A stretch of 55,802 nt of DNA from Neisseria sp. MVDL19-042950 (GCF_030504625.1 NZ_JAUKWH010000014.1:1-55802); one strand, 5' to 3'. Counted from the stretch's first letter, positions 24,283-34,164 are shown. Numbers and translations: made by a program. The notes: generated from the sequence alone by a model not told the origin.

Positions 24283-26259
24283 CTAATGTTGCTGTTGGTA
24301 TTGCTTTTTGGCGGCTTTCTTTGCTGCGCGGTACCAGCGTTTTTGGGTGCGCAATGTCGGGCGGTCGGCGGCGTAGAGCCAGTGTTCGTATTGTTTGAGC
24401 AGGCGGATGAGTTCGGGATTTTCGATGCCGTTGCTGTTGAGCAGTTTTTGCAGTTCGCCTGCGCTCACGGCGGGGGCGGTTTCGTCTTCTTCGCCCAGCA
24501 AGGCGGTTTTGAGTTGCGTGAAGCCTTCGTTTAGGTAATCGCGTTCGCGGCTGCGGTTGCCGAACCACCATTTCAGCAGGGGCAGCAACGCCAAGGCCAT
24601 GCCTGCGGGCAGCACCAGCAGCAGGGTTTTCCAGTTGAATCCGCCCAAGCCGAGCAGCTCGAAGAGGTTGTTTTGTTTGCTTTGGTCGTAGTTCACCACC
24701 CATTGCTGCCAGTAAAATTGGCCGGTATCGCGCCAGCGGGCGAAGAGGCTGTGGCCGTCTGAAACCATTTTGCGTTCGGCTTCGGGCAGGGCTTGGCTGA
24801 TGCCGCTTTCGGCACGCACGGAGGAGACGGCGGCGGTGGGGTCGATGCGCAGCCATGCTTGTTCTTGCGGCAGCCATACTTCCGCCCATGCGTGTGCGTC
24901 TTTGGAACGGATTTGCCAGAATCCGGCTTGTTCGTTGTATTCGGCTCCTTGATAGCCGGTAACGACCCGTGCGGGCAATCCTGCGGCGCGCATCATTACG
25001 ACGAAACTCTGTGCGTAGTGTTCGCAAAAGCCTTGCTGCGTGCGGAACATAAATTCGTCGATGCCGTTGCGCCCGGGCGTGCGAGGCGGTTGCAGGGTGT
25101 AGCTGAATTTTTTGCTGCGGTAGTGATGCAGCACTTTGTCGATAAACTGGCGTGCGCCGGCGGATTGTTTGGCTAGGGCATCGGCAAGCAGGCGGGTTTG
25201 CAGGTTGCCTTCGGGCAGGCGGGTGTAGAAAACCCGTTCGCCTTCGGTGAGCTTGTGGGGCAGGGTGTCGCTGAACGATGCCTGCAAGGTGATGCGGCGC
25301 AAACCTTCGCGGCTGCGGTGGGCGCGCACAATCTGTCCCATGCGTTTAGTGAGGCTGTCGGGCAATGAGCCGACGGGGTAGTCCAACGCGGGCAGCGCGC
25401 CGTTTTGGTCGCGGATAATCATTTGATATTCGACGGTGCGCGCGGGGTTGGCGGCGGTGCGGGCTTCGTCTATATAGGTGTTGTCGAGCGCGCGCCAGCG
25501 GGTGCCGTCAAAGTCGGCCATGATGATGGCGCGCCAATACATATCGCTGCGCTGCGGCTTGAGGCCGTCTGAAAAGGTAATGTTCGCCACCCATTCGTCG
25601 CTCTGCACCAGATTGCTGATGCTGCCCGGCTCCATCGAATCGGACAAACCGGTTTTGGCCTGCCCTTGTTGGGGCTGGGGAATGCGCCATAAAGGTTCGT
25701 TCAAACGCGGCACGGCCACAAACAGTACGGCGGTCAGCGGCAGGGTAAGCAGCAGGGCTTGGCCGGTGTGTTTGGCCGCCTCTTTAACACTCAACCCGCA
25801 CAGCACGGCAAAGCATATTCCTGCCATCGGCAAAGCCAGCAGCAGCCATATACCGATAATCAGGCTTTGATCGAACAGCACCGACGAGCCGATTAAAAAC
25901 AGCATGGCCAGCAGCAGCACCTGCCAATCGCGGCGGGTATTGCCTTCAAAAGCCTTGAGCATCACCATCAACAGCAGAAACGACACCCCGCCGTCGCGCC
26001 CGATTACCGTGCCGAGCTGCTGCCACACCAGTGCGCCGCCGATAATCATCAGAAAAACCAATGCCGGCAGCGGCAGCTTGGCCACGCCCAGCCGCAGCAA
26101 AACCAAGCGCAGCAGCCACATGCCGCCGAACACGGCCACCACCGCGGCCGGCAGCGAAGACACCAGCGGCAGCGCCGCCCACAGCAAAGTAAACAGCACG
26201 GCAGACGCAACGGCGCGCGGCGGCGGTTGTTGGAGAAATGCGGGATTGAGAATCAGCAT
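24283..26259 (-). CDS. TgpA-like transmembrane transglutaminase (DUF3488, transglut core, DUF4129)
   Basis: This 658-aa protein has about six membrane segments in the first 190 residues (DUF3488). A periplasmic transglutaminase-like domain follows with the triad Cys (GFCEHYAQSF), His (SKDAHAWAEVW) and Asp (WLRIDPTAA). A further membrane helix (about 553-573) precedes a DUF4129-like cytoplasmic tail. Such proteins are encoded with a MoxR ATPase and a DUF58 protein, as here, although a TraB-family gene has entered between them. The substrate is unknown. DUS pairs flank the gene. Confidence 0.92.
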   Translation of the reverse strand: MLILNPAFLQQPPPRAVASAVLFTLLWAALPLVSSLPAAVVAVFGGMWLLRLVLLRLGVAKLPLPALVFLMIIGGALVWQQLGTVIGRDGGVSFLLLMVMLKAFEGNTRRDWQVLLLAMLFLIGSSVLFDQSLIIGIWLLLALPMAGICFAVLCGLSVKEAAKHTGQALLLTLPLTAVLFVAVPRLNEPLWRIPQPQQGQAKTGLSDSMEPGSISNLVQSDEWVANITFSDGLKPQRSDMYWRAIIMADFDGTRWRALDNTYIDEARTAANPARTVEYQMIIRDQNGALPALDYPVGSLPDSLTKRMGQIVRAHRSREGLRRITLQASFSDTLPHKLTEGERVFYTRLPEGNLQTRLLADALAKQSAGARQFIDKVLHHYRSKKFSYTLQPPRTPGRNGIDEFMFRTQQGFCEHYAQSFVVMMRAAGLPARVVTGYQGAEYNEQAGFWQIRSKDAHAWAEVWLPQEQAWLRIDPTAAVSSVRAESGISQALPEAERKMVSDGHSLFARWRDTGQFYWQQWVVNYDQSKQNNLFELLGLGGFNWKTLLLVLPAGMALALLPLLKWWFGNRSRERDYLNEGFTQLKTALLGEEDETAPAVSAGELQKLLNSNGIENPELIRLLKQYEHWLYAADRPTLRTQKRWYRAAKKAAKKQYQQQH

Positions 26260-26365
26260 GATGTGTTTGAACGTAATGTGAGGTTATTTATGGCGGATAG
26301 CCGGTGTTTGTTACGCACGGCATCCTGTATTTTCTGTATTTATTGTGTATGCAATCGCTTCAAAG

Positions 26366-26406
26366 AGGCCGTCTGAAAAACATACGCAGGTCTTTTCAGA
26401 CGGCCT
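26366..26406 (-). terminator. DUS-pair terminator after traB-family gene
   Basis: AGGCCGTCTGAAAA and its complement TTTTCAGACGGCCT lie just past the minus-strand TraB-family stop at 26423. Confidence 0.8.
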
Positions 26407-26422
26407 GCAAAATATATCCGGC

Positions 26423-27394
26423 TTATTTCCACACTTTCAGTTTAGGCTCGGGCGTAACCGTGTACCCTTCGCGGCGCAGCAATTCAATCAGCCCCTCCCG
26501 CGTCATCAAGTGTGCGATGCCCACGGCAATCAGGGTTTTCTGCCGACGGGTGGCCGCTTTGATTTCCGGCAGCCACGCGCGGTTGCGCACAACGATGCCG
26601 TCTTGTTCGATCCAACGGCGGATGGCGGCTTCTTCCTCGGGCTTCATGCGCCCTTGAGAGAAGGTTTTCGGCAGCCAGCCCTGCAATTCGCGAAAACGGC
26701 CTTCGGCATACAAACGGTGCATCTTGCGCGTGTCGGCTTCGCCCGCTTTTTGATGTTTCAACATGCTTTTTACCGCCGCCAACGCCAAATCGTCGGGCAA
26801 TTTGCGGAAAAGACGGCTGCTTTCCTGCATGCTTTCCAAACTGCCGCGCGGTTTGCCGGCTTTTTGTGCGGCTTGGGAAAACAGAATATCCACGCCGTTT
26901 TGATAGCTGTATTCTTCCGGCTGTAAATTCAGCGTCAGCATTACCACCGCCCACGGCTGCATGTAATCCAGCAGCGGCTCCCACACCGCCGTGTGTTCCG
27001 ATTTGCGGAAATATCGCGACAATGCGGCAAAATCTTTCTCGCCCAGAGCACTACGCAATGATTTCGGCGACATCATTTGCCCTGCCAGTTTTTCCGTTTC
27101 CGCCTTCATTCGGCTTTCATCCGGCAGCATGTCCACTTCGGTAAGCAACAAATCGGTTTTTCCCAGCAAGGCCTGCGCCTGACTGCTCAGTCGGCCGCCG
27201 TTGCGCCCGAGATGCATCGTGCCCAGCAGATAAGAATCCGGCTGCCCTGCCTTACTGATTTTCCAAACATTGCTGCTCAATTCCGGCTGCTGCCAGTCAA
27301 GCGGCATCGTTTTAGCGGCCCACGCCGAAGAAACGGCAACCAAAAGACTGAACAGGCATACCCATTTGGATAAAAAGCCTAGAAATTTTTTCAA
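26423..27394 (-). CDS. TraB/GumN family protein
   Basis: This 323-aa protein begins with a signal peptide (MKKFLGFLSKWVCLFSLLVA, cleavage near SSAWA-AK). The mature part has the family's SYLLGTMHLG motif near the N-terminus and VAVGIAHLMTREGLIELLRR near the end. TraB/GumN proteins include metal-dependent peptidases related to Tiki; the role in Neisseria is unknown. It sits between the transglutaminase and DUF58 genes on the same strand, with DUS pairs on both sides, so it is likely its own unit. Confidence 0.88.
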   Translation of the reverse strand: MKKFLGFLSKWVCLFSLLVAVSSAWAAKTMPLDWQQPELSSNVWKISKAGQPDSYLLGTMHLGRNGGRLSSQAQALLGKTDLLLTEVDMLPDESRMKAETEKLAGQMMSPKSLRSALGEKDFAALSRYFRKSEHTAVWEPLLDYMQPWAVVMLTLNLQPEEYSYQNGVDILFSQAAQKAGKPRGSLESMQESSRLFRKLPDDLALAAVKSMLKHQKAGEADTRKMHRLYAEGRFRELQGWLPKTFSQGRMKPEEEAAIRRWIEQDGIVVRNRAWLPEIKAATRRQKTLIAVGIAHLMTREGLIELLRREGYTVTPEPKLKVWK

Positions 27395-27420
27395 ACTTAT
27401 TCTCCTTTGTGCAGAACGGA

Positions 27421-27465
27421 TTTTCAGACGGCCTCTTTGAAAACATCACACAGGCCGTCTGAAAA
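27421..27465 (-). terminator. DUS-pair terminator after DUF58 gene
   Basis: Inverted DUS arms 27421-27434 and 27452-27465 lie immediately after the DUF58 stop at 27472, between it and the TraB-family gene. Confidence 0.75.
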
Positions 27466-27471
27466 ACCTGA

Positions 27472-28419
27472 TTACCACAATCCCAACGCCGTCAGGCAGA
27501 TTTCGCGCTGCCCTTTCTGCGGAGCAATTACCCGCTGCGGCAACTCCAGCGAATACGTCTGTCCGCTGCGTTCGGCTTCTAAAACGCGGAAACACAGCAA
27601 GCCTGCCAAGCGGTCTTTGGAGGTGCCGGCGGGGTAGTCCAGATACGAAATCACGGTATTGCGGACGGCGGTTTGCGGCTCTTCAAAGCGTTTATCCAGC
27701 ATTTCGCCTGTTTTCGCATAAGTTTTCCATGCCACATGCTGCAACGACGCGCCTTCTTGATGCGCCTGCAAATAAGACAAATCGTCGCCACCCTGAATAG
27801 GCGGGCGTTTGCGGTCGGTTTCGCTGTCGCGCTCACGGCCGTCGGGCAGATCGTGCGGAATCGGCGCGGGAAACACCACCGCATCACTCGGCCAATGCCA
27901 CACGCACTGCACCATGCTCATGCCGAACGGCGCTACCGCAGCCGTGCGCAGCGGCGGTACGCGCAAATATCCCCGCATCAGCGCGGGAATCTGCCAGTGA
28001 TACACGGAGAGGCCGTCTGAACCCATCTGCCACGGCTGCCAGAGTTTTGCCGCCGCTTGGTCGGGATTGAGGAAATCGTCCTCGCTGCACAGCCACAACC
28101 AACGGCGGCGCGAGTTTTGCCGAGCGGTTAATTCGAGCACCGCCGTATGTCCCGCAAACACCTCTTTCGGCATGTTGACATCTATCTGCACATCCAAAAG
28201 CTGGCGCAGATTCAGCAACACCGCCACCGCCAAAAAACCTGCCAGCCAGAAAGCAGCGGCATACGCCAGATTGACCTGATAATTCAGCCCCACCAGCCAC
28301 AGCAGCAACACCGTTACCAACAGGCCAGCACCCAATCGGGTCGGGCGGCAATGCAGTGAAGCCAAATCGGGAGAACGCCCTGCCACGGCGGGCAGTTTGT
28401 GCTTACGCGACGGCCACAT
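27472..28419 (-). CDS. DUF58 domain-containing protein
   Basis: This 315-aa protein has two membrane segments (about 29-75), then the DUF58 region with GGDDLSYLQAHQEGASLQHVAWKTYAKTG, close to the family's GDD...W...AR/AK core. DUF58 proteins work with MoxR ATPases and vWA or transglutaminase proteins at the envelope. It overlaps the moxR gene by 17 bases, so the two are translationally coupled. Confidence 0.9.
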   Translation of the reverse strand: MWPSRKHKLPAVAGRSPDLASLHCRPTRLGAGLLVTVLLLWLVGLNYQVNLAYAAAFWLAGFLAVAVLLNLRQLLDVQIDVNMPKEVFAGHTAVLELTARQNSRRRWLWLCSEDDFLNPDQAAAKLWQPWQMGSDGLSVYHWQIPALMRGYLRVPPLRTAAVAPFGMSMVQCVWHWPSDAVVFPAPIPHDLPDGRERDSETDRKRPPIQGGDDLSYLQAHQEGASLQHVAWKTYAKTGEMLDKRFEEPQTAVRNTVISYLDYPAGTSKDRLAGLLCFRVLEAERSGQTYSLELPQRVIAPQKGQREICLTALGLW

Positions 28420-29314
28420 GATTGAGCAGATCCGCCAAAATCTGTGCGCTGGTCATGCCTTGCTGCACCGGCTGCAAACGGTGGTTGGCCACCGGCACCC
28501 ACACCGCTTTGATGTCTTCCGGCAGCACATGCCCTCTGCCCTGCATAAACGCCCATGCTTTCGCCGCATTCACCACAGCCAAACCCGCGCGCGGGCTGAG
28601 TCCCAGCACAAACCGCCCCGGCTGGCGCGTAGCCTGCACCAAACGGTACACGTAATCAGCGGCCGCCTGTGCAAACTTCACCTGCGCCGCCTGCTGCTGC
28701 CATTGTTGCAGCGTCTGCGCATTGCACACCGCCTGCAAAGCGGGAAGCGCTTGACGGCGGTCGCCCTGAAAATAAAGCTGTTTTTCGGCATCGGCCACGG
28801 GATAACCCATGCTCAACCGCATCATAAAGCGGTCGAGTTGGGATTCGGGCAACGGAAACGTGCCGAGCTGCTCGACCGGATTTTGCGTTGCTACCACGAT
28901 AAACGGCTCGGGCAGCGCATAGGTTTTGCCGTCCACCGACACCTGATGTTCTTCCATCGCCTCCAACAGCGCGGATTGCAGCTTGGGCGAAGCACGGTTG
29001 ATTTCGTCGGCCAATAAAAAAGAATGGAACACGGGGCCGGGGTGAAACTCGAAGCGGCCTTCGTTCGGGCGGAACACATTCACGCCGAGCAAATCCGAAG
29101 GCAGCATATCGTTGGTAAACTGCACGCGGCGGTAGTCCAGCCCCAACACCGCCGCCAAGCCGTGCGCCAATGTGGTTTTACCCACGCCGGGCACATCCTC
29201 CAGCAGCACGTGCCCGCCTGCGAGTATGGCGGCCATCAATTGTTTTAAAACGGTTTCTTTCCCCAGAATCAGCGAGTTAAGCTGGTGTAATGCGTGTTGT
29301 ACGGATGAATTCAT
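28403..29314 (-). CDS. MoxR family AAA+ ATPase
   Basis: This 303-aa protein has Walker A VPGVGKTT at about 41-48, Walker B LLADEINRASPK, and sensor residues in VVATQNPVEQLGTFPLPESQLDRFM, the MoxR signature. The lid part follows (RAGLAVVNAAKAWAF). MoxR ATPases act as chaperone-like partners of DUF58/vWA proteins. It leads a minus-strand operon with the DUF58 gene. Confidence 0.95.
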   Translation of the reverse strand: MNSSVQHALHQLNSLILGKETVLKQLMAAILAGGHVLLEDVPGVGKTTLAHGLAAVLGLDYRRVQFTNDMLPSDLLGVNVFRPNEGRFEFHPGPVFHSFLLADEINRASPKLQSALLEAMEEHQVSVDGKTYALPEPFIVVATQNPVEQLGTFPLPESQLDRFMMRLSMGYPVADAEKQLYFQGDRRQALPALQAVCNAQTLQQWQQQAAQVKFAQAAADYVYRLVQATRQPGRFVLGLSPRAGLAVVNAAKAWAFMQGRGHVLPEDIKAVWVPVANHRLQPVQQGMTSAQILADLLNHVAVA

Positions 29315-29638
29315 GATTATATTTTCTATTAGGATTTCAGTGGTTTATCAGGCATAATCAGGCCGTCTGAAAAAGTTTTCAGACGGCCTTGCCCCTTTGG
29401 GTAGAATTTTAGCATAGGCCGTCCGAACTGCTTTGAAACACAGCCAAATAATCACTTTAGATAAAACAATTGTTGTGAAATGGTAAATAAACCAAGCACA
29501 AAAAAAGCATCCGACAAAAACACAAACGGCTATAAACCTGCCGCCCTTACATTTTCAGACGGCCTTTAATATTCTTTAATGTTAAAATATTTGTTTTACA
29601 GGCCGTCTGAAAACTTATTTAAAGAAACCCGACCGACC
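29315..29638. other. Divergent intergenic region between moxR and kdsC
   Basis: It contains an inverted DUS pair at 29360-29389, further single DUS words near 29556 and 29601, and AT-rich sequence likely holding the two divergent promoters. I see no gene. Confidence 0.6.
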
Positions 29639-30175
29639 ATGCAAACCCTTTCTCCCGAAATCCAATCCCGCGCCGCCCGAATCAAACTGTTGATTATGGA
29701 CGTAGACGGCGTGCTCACCGACGGGCACATTTATATCCGCGACAACGGCGAAGAAATCAAACCTTTCCACACGCTCGACGGCCACGGCCTGAAAATGTTG
29801 CAGGCCAGCAGCGTTCAGACGGCCATCATCACCGGCCGCGACGCGCCTTCCGTCGGTATCCGCGTCAAGCAGCTCGGCATCAACCATTACTATAAAGGTA
29901 TTCACGACAAGCGCGCCGCCTATGCCGATTTGCGCGCCAAAGCCGGCGTGGAGGAGCATGAATGCGCTTTTATCGGCGACGACGTGGTCGACCTGCCCGT
30001 GATGGTACGCTGCGGCCTGCCCGTGGCGGTGCCCGAAGCGCATTGGTTCGCCTTGCAGCACGCCGCCTACGTTACCCGCAAAAGCGCCGGAAAAGGGGCG
30101 GTGCGCGAGTTGTGCGATTTAATCATGCAGGCGCAAGGCACGCTTGAATCTGCTTTACAAGAGTACGTCAAATGA
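29639..30175 (+). CDS. kdsC: 3-deoxy-D-manno-octulosonate 8-phosphate phosphatase KdsC
   Basis: This 178-aa HAD-family phosphatase releases KDO for LPS/LOS core synthesis. The catalytic IMDVDGVLTDG has Asp21 and Asp23; FHTLDGHGLKML, ITGRDAPSVGIR and FIGDDVVDLPVM follow. The ATG at 29639 (MQTLSPEIQ) gives family length; an upstream ATG at 29579 would add a translated DUS word and is rejected. It overlaps lptC by four bases (ATGA), giving a KDO-to-LPS-export gene order. Confidence 0.96.
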   Translation: MQTLSPEIQSRAARIKLLIMDVDGVLTDGHIYIRDNGEEIKPFHTLDGHGLKMLQASSVQTAIITGRDAPSVGIRVKQLGINHYYKGIHDKRAAYADLRAKAGVEEHECAFIGDDVVDLPVMVRCGLPVAVPEAHWFALQHAAYVTRKSAGKGAVRELCDLIMQAQGTLESALQEYVK

Positions 30176-30753
30176 CTAAAAAATGGCGTTACGGCTGGCT
30201 GTTTCCGATTGTATTGGCGGTGTGCCTCGGCGGTTTGTCGGCATGGCTCGGGCGCATCAGCCAGATTGATGTCGAAGAAGCCGCGCTCAACCCGAACGAA
30301 CCGCAATATTCCATGCAGGGTATCGACGGCAGACGCTTTGATGCGAAAGGCCGTTTGAAAGAAAATCTGAGCGCGGAATCGGCATGGCAATTGCCCAAAA
30401 GCAACGACGTAACCTTCAGCAAACCGCAGTTGTCGCTTTACGACGGCGGCAGGCTGCTTTATAACGTGAAAAGCGAAACCGCCCGCTACAACACCGACAG
30501 CCGCCAAGTAATGTTCGAGCAAGATGTTGTCTTAACCAAATCCGCCGAAGCCGAACGCCCCGCCGGCGTGCTGAAAACCGGCAACCTGACCGTCGACACC
30601 GAAACCGAAACCGCCCGAACCGATGCACCCGTGCATTACCAATACGGCGATTCGCACGGCACGGCAAACGGTTTGGTTTACGACCACAAAAAAGGATTCC
30701 TGAATCTGCCTTCACGAGTGAAAGCGACTATTTATGACCCGAAACATCATTAA
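30172..30753 (+). CDS. lptC: LPS export protein LptC
   Basis: This 193-aa bitopic inner-membrane protein has one N-terminal membrane segment (about 6-24), then a periplasmic beta-jellyroll domain with the conserved-type stretch YSMQGIDGRRFDAKGRLKE. LptC takes LPS from LptBFG and passes it to LptA. It overlaps both kdsC and lptA, showing a coupled operon. Confidence 0.93.
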   Translation: MTKKWRYGWLFPIVLAVCLGGLSAWLGRISQIDVEEAALNPNEPQYSMQGIDGRRFDAKGRLKENLSAESAWQLPKSNDVTFSKPQLSLYDGGRLLYNVKSETARYNTDSRQVMFEQDVVLTKSAEAERPAGVLKTGNLTVDTETETARTDAPVHYQYGDSHGTANGLVYDHKKGFLNLPSRVKATIYDPKHH

Positions 30754-31255
30754 CACCGCCGCCCTTGCCGCTTTGATTGCCGCCGCCCCCGCCTATGCGC
30801 TGGAGAGCGACCGCAAGCAGCCCATTCAGATCGAAGCCGACCAAGGTTCGCTTGACCAAGCCAATCAAGTAACCACCTTCAGCGGCAACGTCATCATCAA
30901 ACAAGGCTCGCTAAACATCCGTGCCGCAAGCGTGCGCGTATCGCGTAACGACAAAGGCGAACAGTTTATGTCTGCAAGCGGCAGCCCCGTGCGCTTCGGC
31001 CAAACACTTGACGACGGCAAAGGCACGGTAAACGGGCAGGCCAACCAAGTGGAATTTTCATCCGCCACCGGCATCGTGAAACTGACCGGCAATGCCAAAG
31101 TACAACGCGGCGGCGACTTGGCCGAAGGTGCCAGCATCGTCTACAACACCCGCACCGAGGTTTATACCGTCAGCGGCAGCCAAGGCAGCAAGGGCAAGGC
31201 CGGCAAGCGCGTAACCGTTGTCATCCAACCCGGCAGCACCGGTAAAAACAAATAA
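30734..31255 (+). CDS. lptA: LPS periplasmic bridge protein LptA
   Basis: This 173-aa protein has a signal peptide (MTRNIINTAALAALIAAAPA, cleavage near AYA-LE). A beta-jellyroll domain then begins QPIQIEADQGSLDQANQVTT, followed by FSGNVIIKQGSLNIRAASV. It polymerises into the bridge that carries LPS across the periplasm. The start lies within the lptC 3' end (20-base overlap). It is followed by a wide DUS pair. Confidence 0.95.
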   Translation: MTRNIINTAALAALIAAAPAYALESDRKQPIQIEADQGSLDQANQVTTFSGNVIIKQGSLNIRAASVRVSRNDKGEQFMSASGSPVRFGQTLDDGKGTVNGQANQVEFSSATGIVKLTGNAKVQRGGDLAEGASIVYNTRTEVYTVSGSQGSKGKAGKRVTVVIQPGSTGKNK

Positions 31256-31515
31256 CCCCGAGAGGCCGTCTGAAAACATTCTTCAGGCCGTTGGACGGTT
31301 CGGATAACAGCCCGCCGCCGATATTTTTTCAGACGGCCTTTGCTTTACGTCAAATATTTATACATCATAATATAAACAATGAGTTGTATCATATTTACCA
31401 TATAAACACCGTTCAGGCCGTCTGAAAACACCTGCCTGCTTCCGAAACCGCAAACAACCGTTTCAGACGACCTGCAAAAAGATTACAATAGTAACCATAA
31501 CCCAAAGGCTATACC
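31256..31515 (+). other. DUS-rich spacer between lptA and lptB
   Basis: Two inverted DUS words (around 31263 and 31339) bracket a GC-rich loop. A further DUS lies near 31415, and a variant TTCAGACGACCT near 31464. AT-rich sequence around 31370-31400 could hold a separate lptB promoter. Confidence 0.5.
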
Positions 31516-32247
31516 ATGAATCACCACAGCCGCTTAAACGTGCAAAACCTACAAAAGAGTTTCAAAAAGCGCAAAGTCGTCAAAAACTTTTCGCTTGACA
31601 TCGAAAGCGGCGAAGTGGTCGGACTGCTCGGGCCCAACGGGGCAGGCAAAACCACCAGTTTTTATATGATCGTCGGCTTGATTTCCGCCGATGCAGGCAG
31701 CGTCATGCTTGACGACAAAGAAATCCGCCATCTGCCGATTCACGAACGTGCCCGCTTGGGATTGGGCTATCTGCCGCAGGAAGCATCGATTTTCCGCAAA
31801 ATGACAGTGGAGCAAAACATCCGCGCCATTCTGGAAATCAGCCTGAAAGACAAAAACAAAATCGACAGCGAGCTGGAACGGCTGCTTGCCGACCTGAACA
31901 TCGAACGCCTGCGCAACAACCCCGCACCGTCGCTTTCGGGAGGCGAACGCCGCCGCGTAGAAATCGCCCGCGTACTTGCCATGCAGCCGCGTTTTATCCT
32001 GCTCGACGAACCGTTTGCCGGAGTCGATCCGATTGCCGTTATCGACATCCAGAAAATCATCGAATTTCTGAAATCACGCGGCATTGGTGTACTGATTACC
32101 GACCACAACGTGCGCGAAACCTTGCGCATCTGCGACCGCGCCTACATCATCAGCGAAGGAGCTGTACTTGCCTCGGGGCACCCCGAAGAGCTGGTCAACA
32201 ACGAACAGGTGCGGGCGGTATACTTGGGTGAAAACTTTAATTATTAA
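31516..32247 (+). CDS. lptB: LPS export ABC transporter ATPase LptB
   Basis: This 243-aa ABC ATPase has Walker [10 protein letters not shown] (39-47), Q-loop [14 protein letters not shown], signature SLSGGERRR, and Walker [14 protein letters not shown]. It powers extraction of LPS by LptFG (genes elsewhere). The order lptB-rpoN-hpf is the standard one. Confidence 0.97.
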   Translation: MNHHSRLNVQNLQKSFKKRKVVKNFSLDIESGEVVGLLGPNGAGKTTSFYMIVGLISADAGSVMLDDKEIRHLPIHERARLGLGYLPQEASIFRKMTVEQNIRAILEISLKDKNKIDSELERLLADLNIERLRNNPAPSLSGGERRRVEIARVLAMQPRFILLDEPFAGVDPIAVIDIQKIIEFLKSRGIGVLITDHNVRETLRICDRAYIISEGAVLASGHPEELVNNEQVRAVYLGENFNY

Positions 32248-32305
32248 CGGGGCGACCGACGCGCCTCACCGACACATTACGCATTACTCTCTATAAAACA
32301 ATAAT

Positions 32306-33658
32306 ATGAGCCAAACCTTTGGACTAAAACTCAAACAAACCCAGCAGCTGAACCAAAGCCTTCAGCAGTCGCTGCGCGTTCTGCAAATGTCCGGACTGGA
32401 ACTTGAGCGCGAAGTAGACGACTGGCTGCAAGACAATCCCCTGCTGGAGCGCCCAGAACCCGCCGATGACGCGGGCGATACCGATTTTTCCCAAATTTCC
32501 GCCTCTCTGCCGAGAGCCAACCAAATCGGCGGAGACGATGCCGAAGACGTATGGGCCACCATTGCCGGCGAAGACGACTTCAATGCCTTTCTGCACAAAC
32601 AAGTTTGCGAACACCCCCTAAGCGAAGAAGAAGCCGCACGGGTACATATCCTCATTGATTTTCTCGACGACCAAGGCTATTTCACCGACAGCTTGGCCGA
32701 AGTAATCGACCACACCCCGCTGGAATGGATGCTCAGCGAAAACGATTTGCAGGAAGCGCTCGATCTACTGCAAACCTTCGATCCCGCGGGCGTAGGGGCT
32801 GCGAATTTAACCGAGTCGCTGATGCTCCAACTCTTACGCTTGCCCGCCTCTCCCGAACGCCAACTGGCCGCCAAAATCGTTCAACAGTCGCTAGACAACC
32901 TGAGCAGAAGCCGCCAGCAGAATCTGGCCAAAGCACGCAAAATGTTCCCCGATGCCGATATCGATACCATTCAGACGGCCTTAGACCTGATATCGAAACT
33001 CAACCCCTACCCGGCCTATGGATTTGCTTCTGCCGAACCGACAGCCTATGTGCAGCCCGACGTATGGGTGAAAGAAACCAAAACCGGTTGGACGGTTATC
33101 AGCAACGACAACGCATGGCCGAAAGTACAGCTCAACCGCGAATATTGCGACCTGTTGAAAGAAGCTGGCGAAGTCAGCCCGGAGTGGAAAGAAAAATTAA
33201 GCGAAGCACGGCAAAAAATCGACAGCTTGGAACTGCGTAAAAGCACGGTAATCCGGTTGGCAGAGTACATTGTTGAAAAGCAGGAAGATTTTTTCGTATT
33301 CGGCGAAATCGGCCTGACACCCATGCTACTGAAAGATGCCGCCGCCGAACTCGGCGTGGCTGAAAGCACCGTATCCCGTGCCGTCAACCACAAATATTTG
33401 TCTTGCCCGCGCGGAGTGTTTGCGTTACGCTATTTCTTCACACAGGCCGTTTGCGCCGAAGACGGCGAGGGAGTCAGCCAAAATGCAGTCAAAGCCGTAA
33501 TCACTCAGTTGGTCGAGTCGGAAGACAAATTCAAACCGCATTCCGATGAAACACTGAGCAAACTTTTGAAACAGCAAGGCATTGATATCGCCCGCCGCAC
33601 CGTAGCCAAATATCGAGAATCATTGAACATTCCGTCTGCGGCACAACGCAGATTATGA
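32306..33658 (+). CDS. rpoN: RNA polymerase sigma-54 factor RpoN
   Basis: At 450 aa it contains the glutamine-rich region I (LKLKQTQQLNQSLQQSLRVL), an acidic linker, the core-binding domain, the helix-turn-helix ELGVAESTVSRAVN, and the C-terminal RpoN box ARRTVAKYRE. Some pathogenic Neisseria carry a defective rpoN-like gene; this copy has all regions and no frameshift. It is followed directly by hpf. Confidence 0.95.
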   Translation: MSQTFGLKLKQTQQLNQSLQQSLRVLQMSGLELEREVDDWLQDNPLLERPEPADDAGDTDFSQISASLPRANQIGGDDAEDVWATIAGEDDFNAFLHKQVCEHPLSEEEAARVHILIDFLDDQGYFTDSLAEVIDHTPLEWMLSENDLQEALDLLQTFDPAGVGAANLTESLMLQLLRLPASPERQLAAKIVQQSLDNLSRSRQQNLAKARKMFPDADIDTIQTALDLISKLNPYPAYGFASAEPTAYVQPDVWVKETKTGWTVISNDNAWPKVQLNREYCDLLKEAGEVSPEWKEKLSEARQKIDSLELRKSTVIRLAEYIVEKQEDFFVFGEIGLTPMLLKDAAAELGVAESTVSRAVNHKYLSCPRGVFALRYFFTQAVCAEDGEGVSQNAVKAVITQLVESEDKFKPHSDETLSKLLKQQGIDIARRTVAKYRESLNIPSAAQRRL

Positions 33659-33718
33659 TTAACCCATTTTTCAGACTGCCTGAATCAGGCGGTTTAACTT
33701 AACCGAAGGAGTAAAGCC

Positions 33719-34039
33719 ATGAATCTGAAAATCACCGGCCTGAATTTCGACGTAACCGAAGCCATCAAAAATCATGTTAATAGCAAGTTGGAACGCATCA
33801 ACCGCCATGCTGCCAATTTGATTTCTGTAGCCATCACCCTTTCGGTAGAAAAGCTGAACAATAAGGCTGAAGCTGATGTGCACTTGGCCGGTAAAGACTT
33901 GCATGTGGAAACTGTTGAATCTGATATGTATGCCGCGATTGATGTGCTCATGGACAAAGTTGACCGCGCCATCTTGAAACATAAAGAAAAAAGCAATGAT
34001 GTGCGCGCCACTCCCAAACCGGAACCCGATGCCGAATAA
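33719..34039 (+). CDS. hpf: Ribosome hibernation promoting factor Hpf/RaiA family
   Basis: This 106-aa short-type protein (MNLKITGLNFDVTEAIKNHV) has the family's LERINRHA, then SDMYAAIDVLMDKVDRAILKHKEK. It dimerises or inactivates 70S ribosomes in stationary phase. A GGAG site lies ten bases upstream. Position after rpoN is standard. A strong terminator follows. Confidence 0.95.
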   Translation: MNLKITGLNFDVTEAIKNHVNSKLERINRHAANLISVAITLSVEKLNNKAEADVHLAGKDLHVETVESDMYAAIDVLMDKVDRAILKHKEKSNDVRATPKPEPDAE

Positions 34040-34058
34040 GCTGTTTTGATGAAGATTC

Positions 34059-34085
34059 AACACCCCGTTTTACGGGGTGTTTTTG
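34059..34085 (+). terminator. Rho-independent terminator after hpf
   Basis: ACACCCCG-TTTTA-CGGGGTGT followed by TTTTTG forms a strong GC stem and T-run 20 bases past the hpf stop. Confidence 0.93.
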
Positions 34086-34131
34086 TTTCTCCGTCCGATT
34101 CTTGAAATAGCGTCATCCGGCTAAAAACAAC

Positions 34132-34164
34132 AGGCCGTCTGAAAAACCGGCTTTCAGACAGCCT
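34132..34164. terminator. Imperfect DUS pair
   Basis: AGGCCGTCTGAAAA pairs with TTTCAGACAGCCT (one mismatch, ACAGCC for ACGGCC). It lies between the hpf terminator and clcA. Confidence 0.55.
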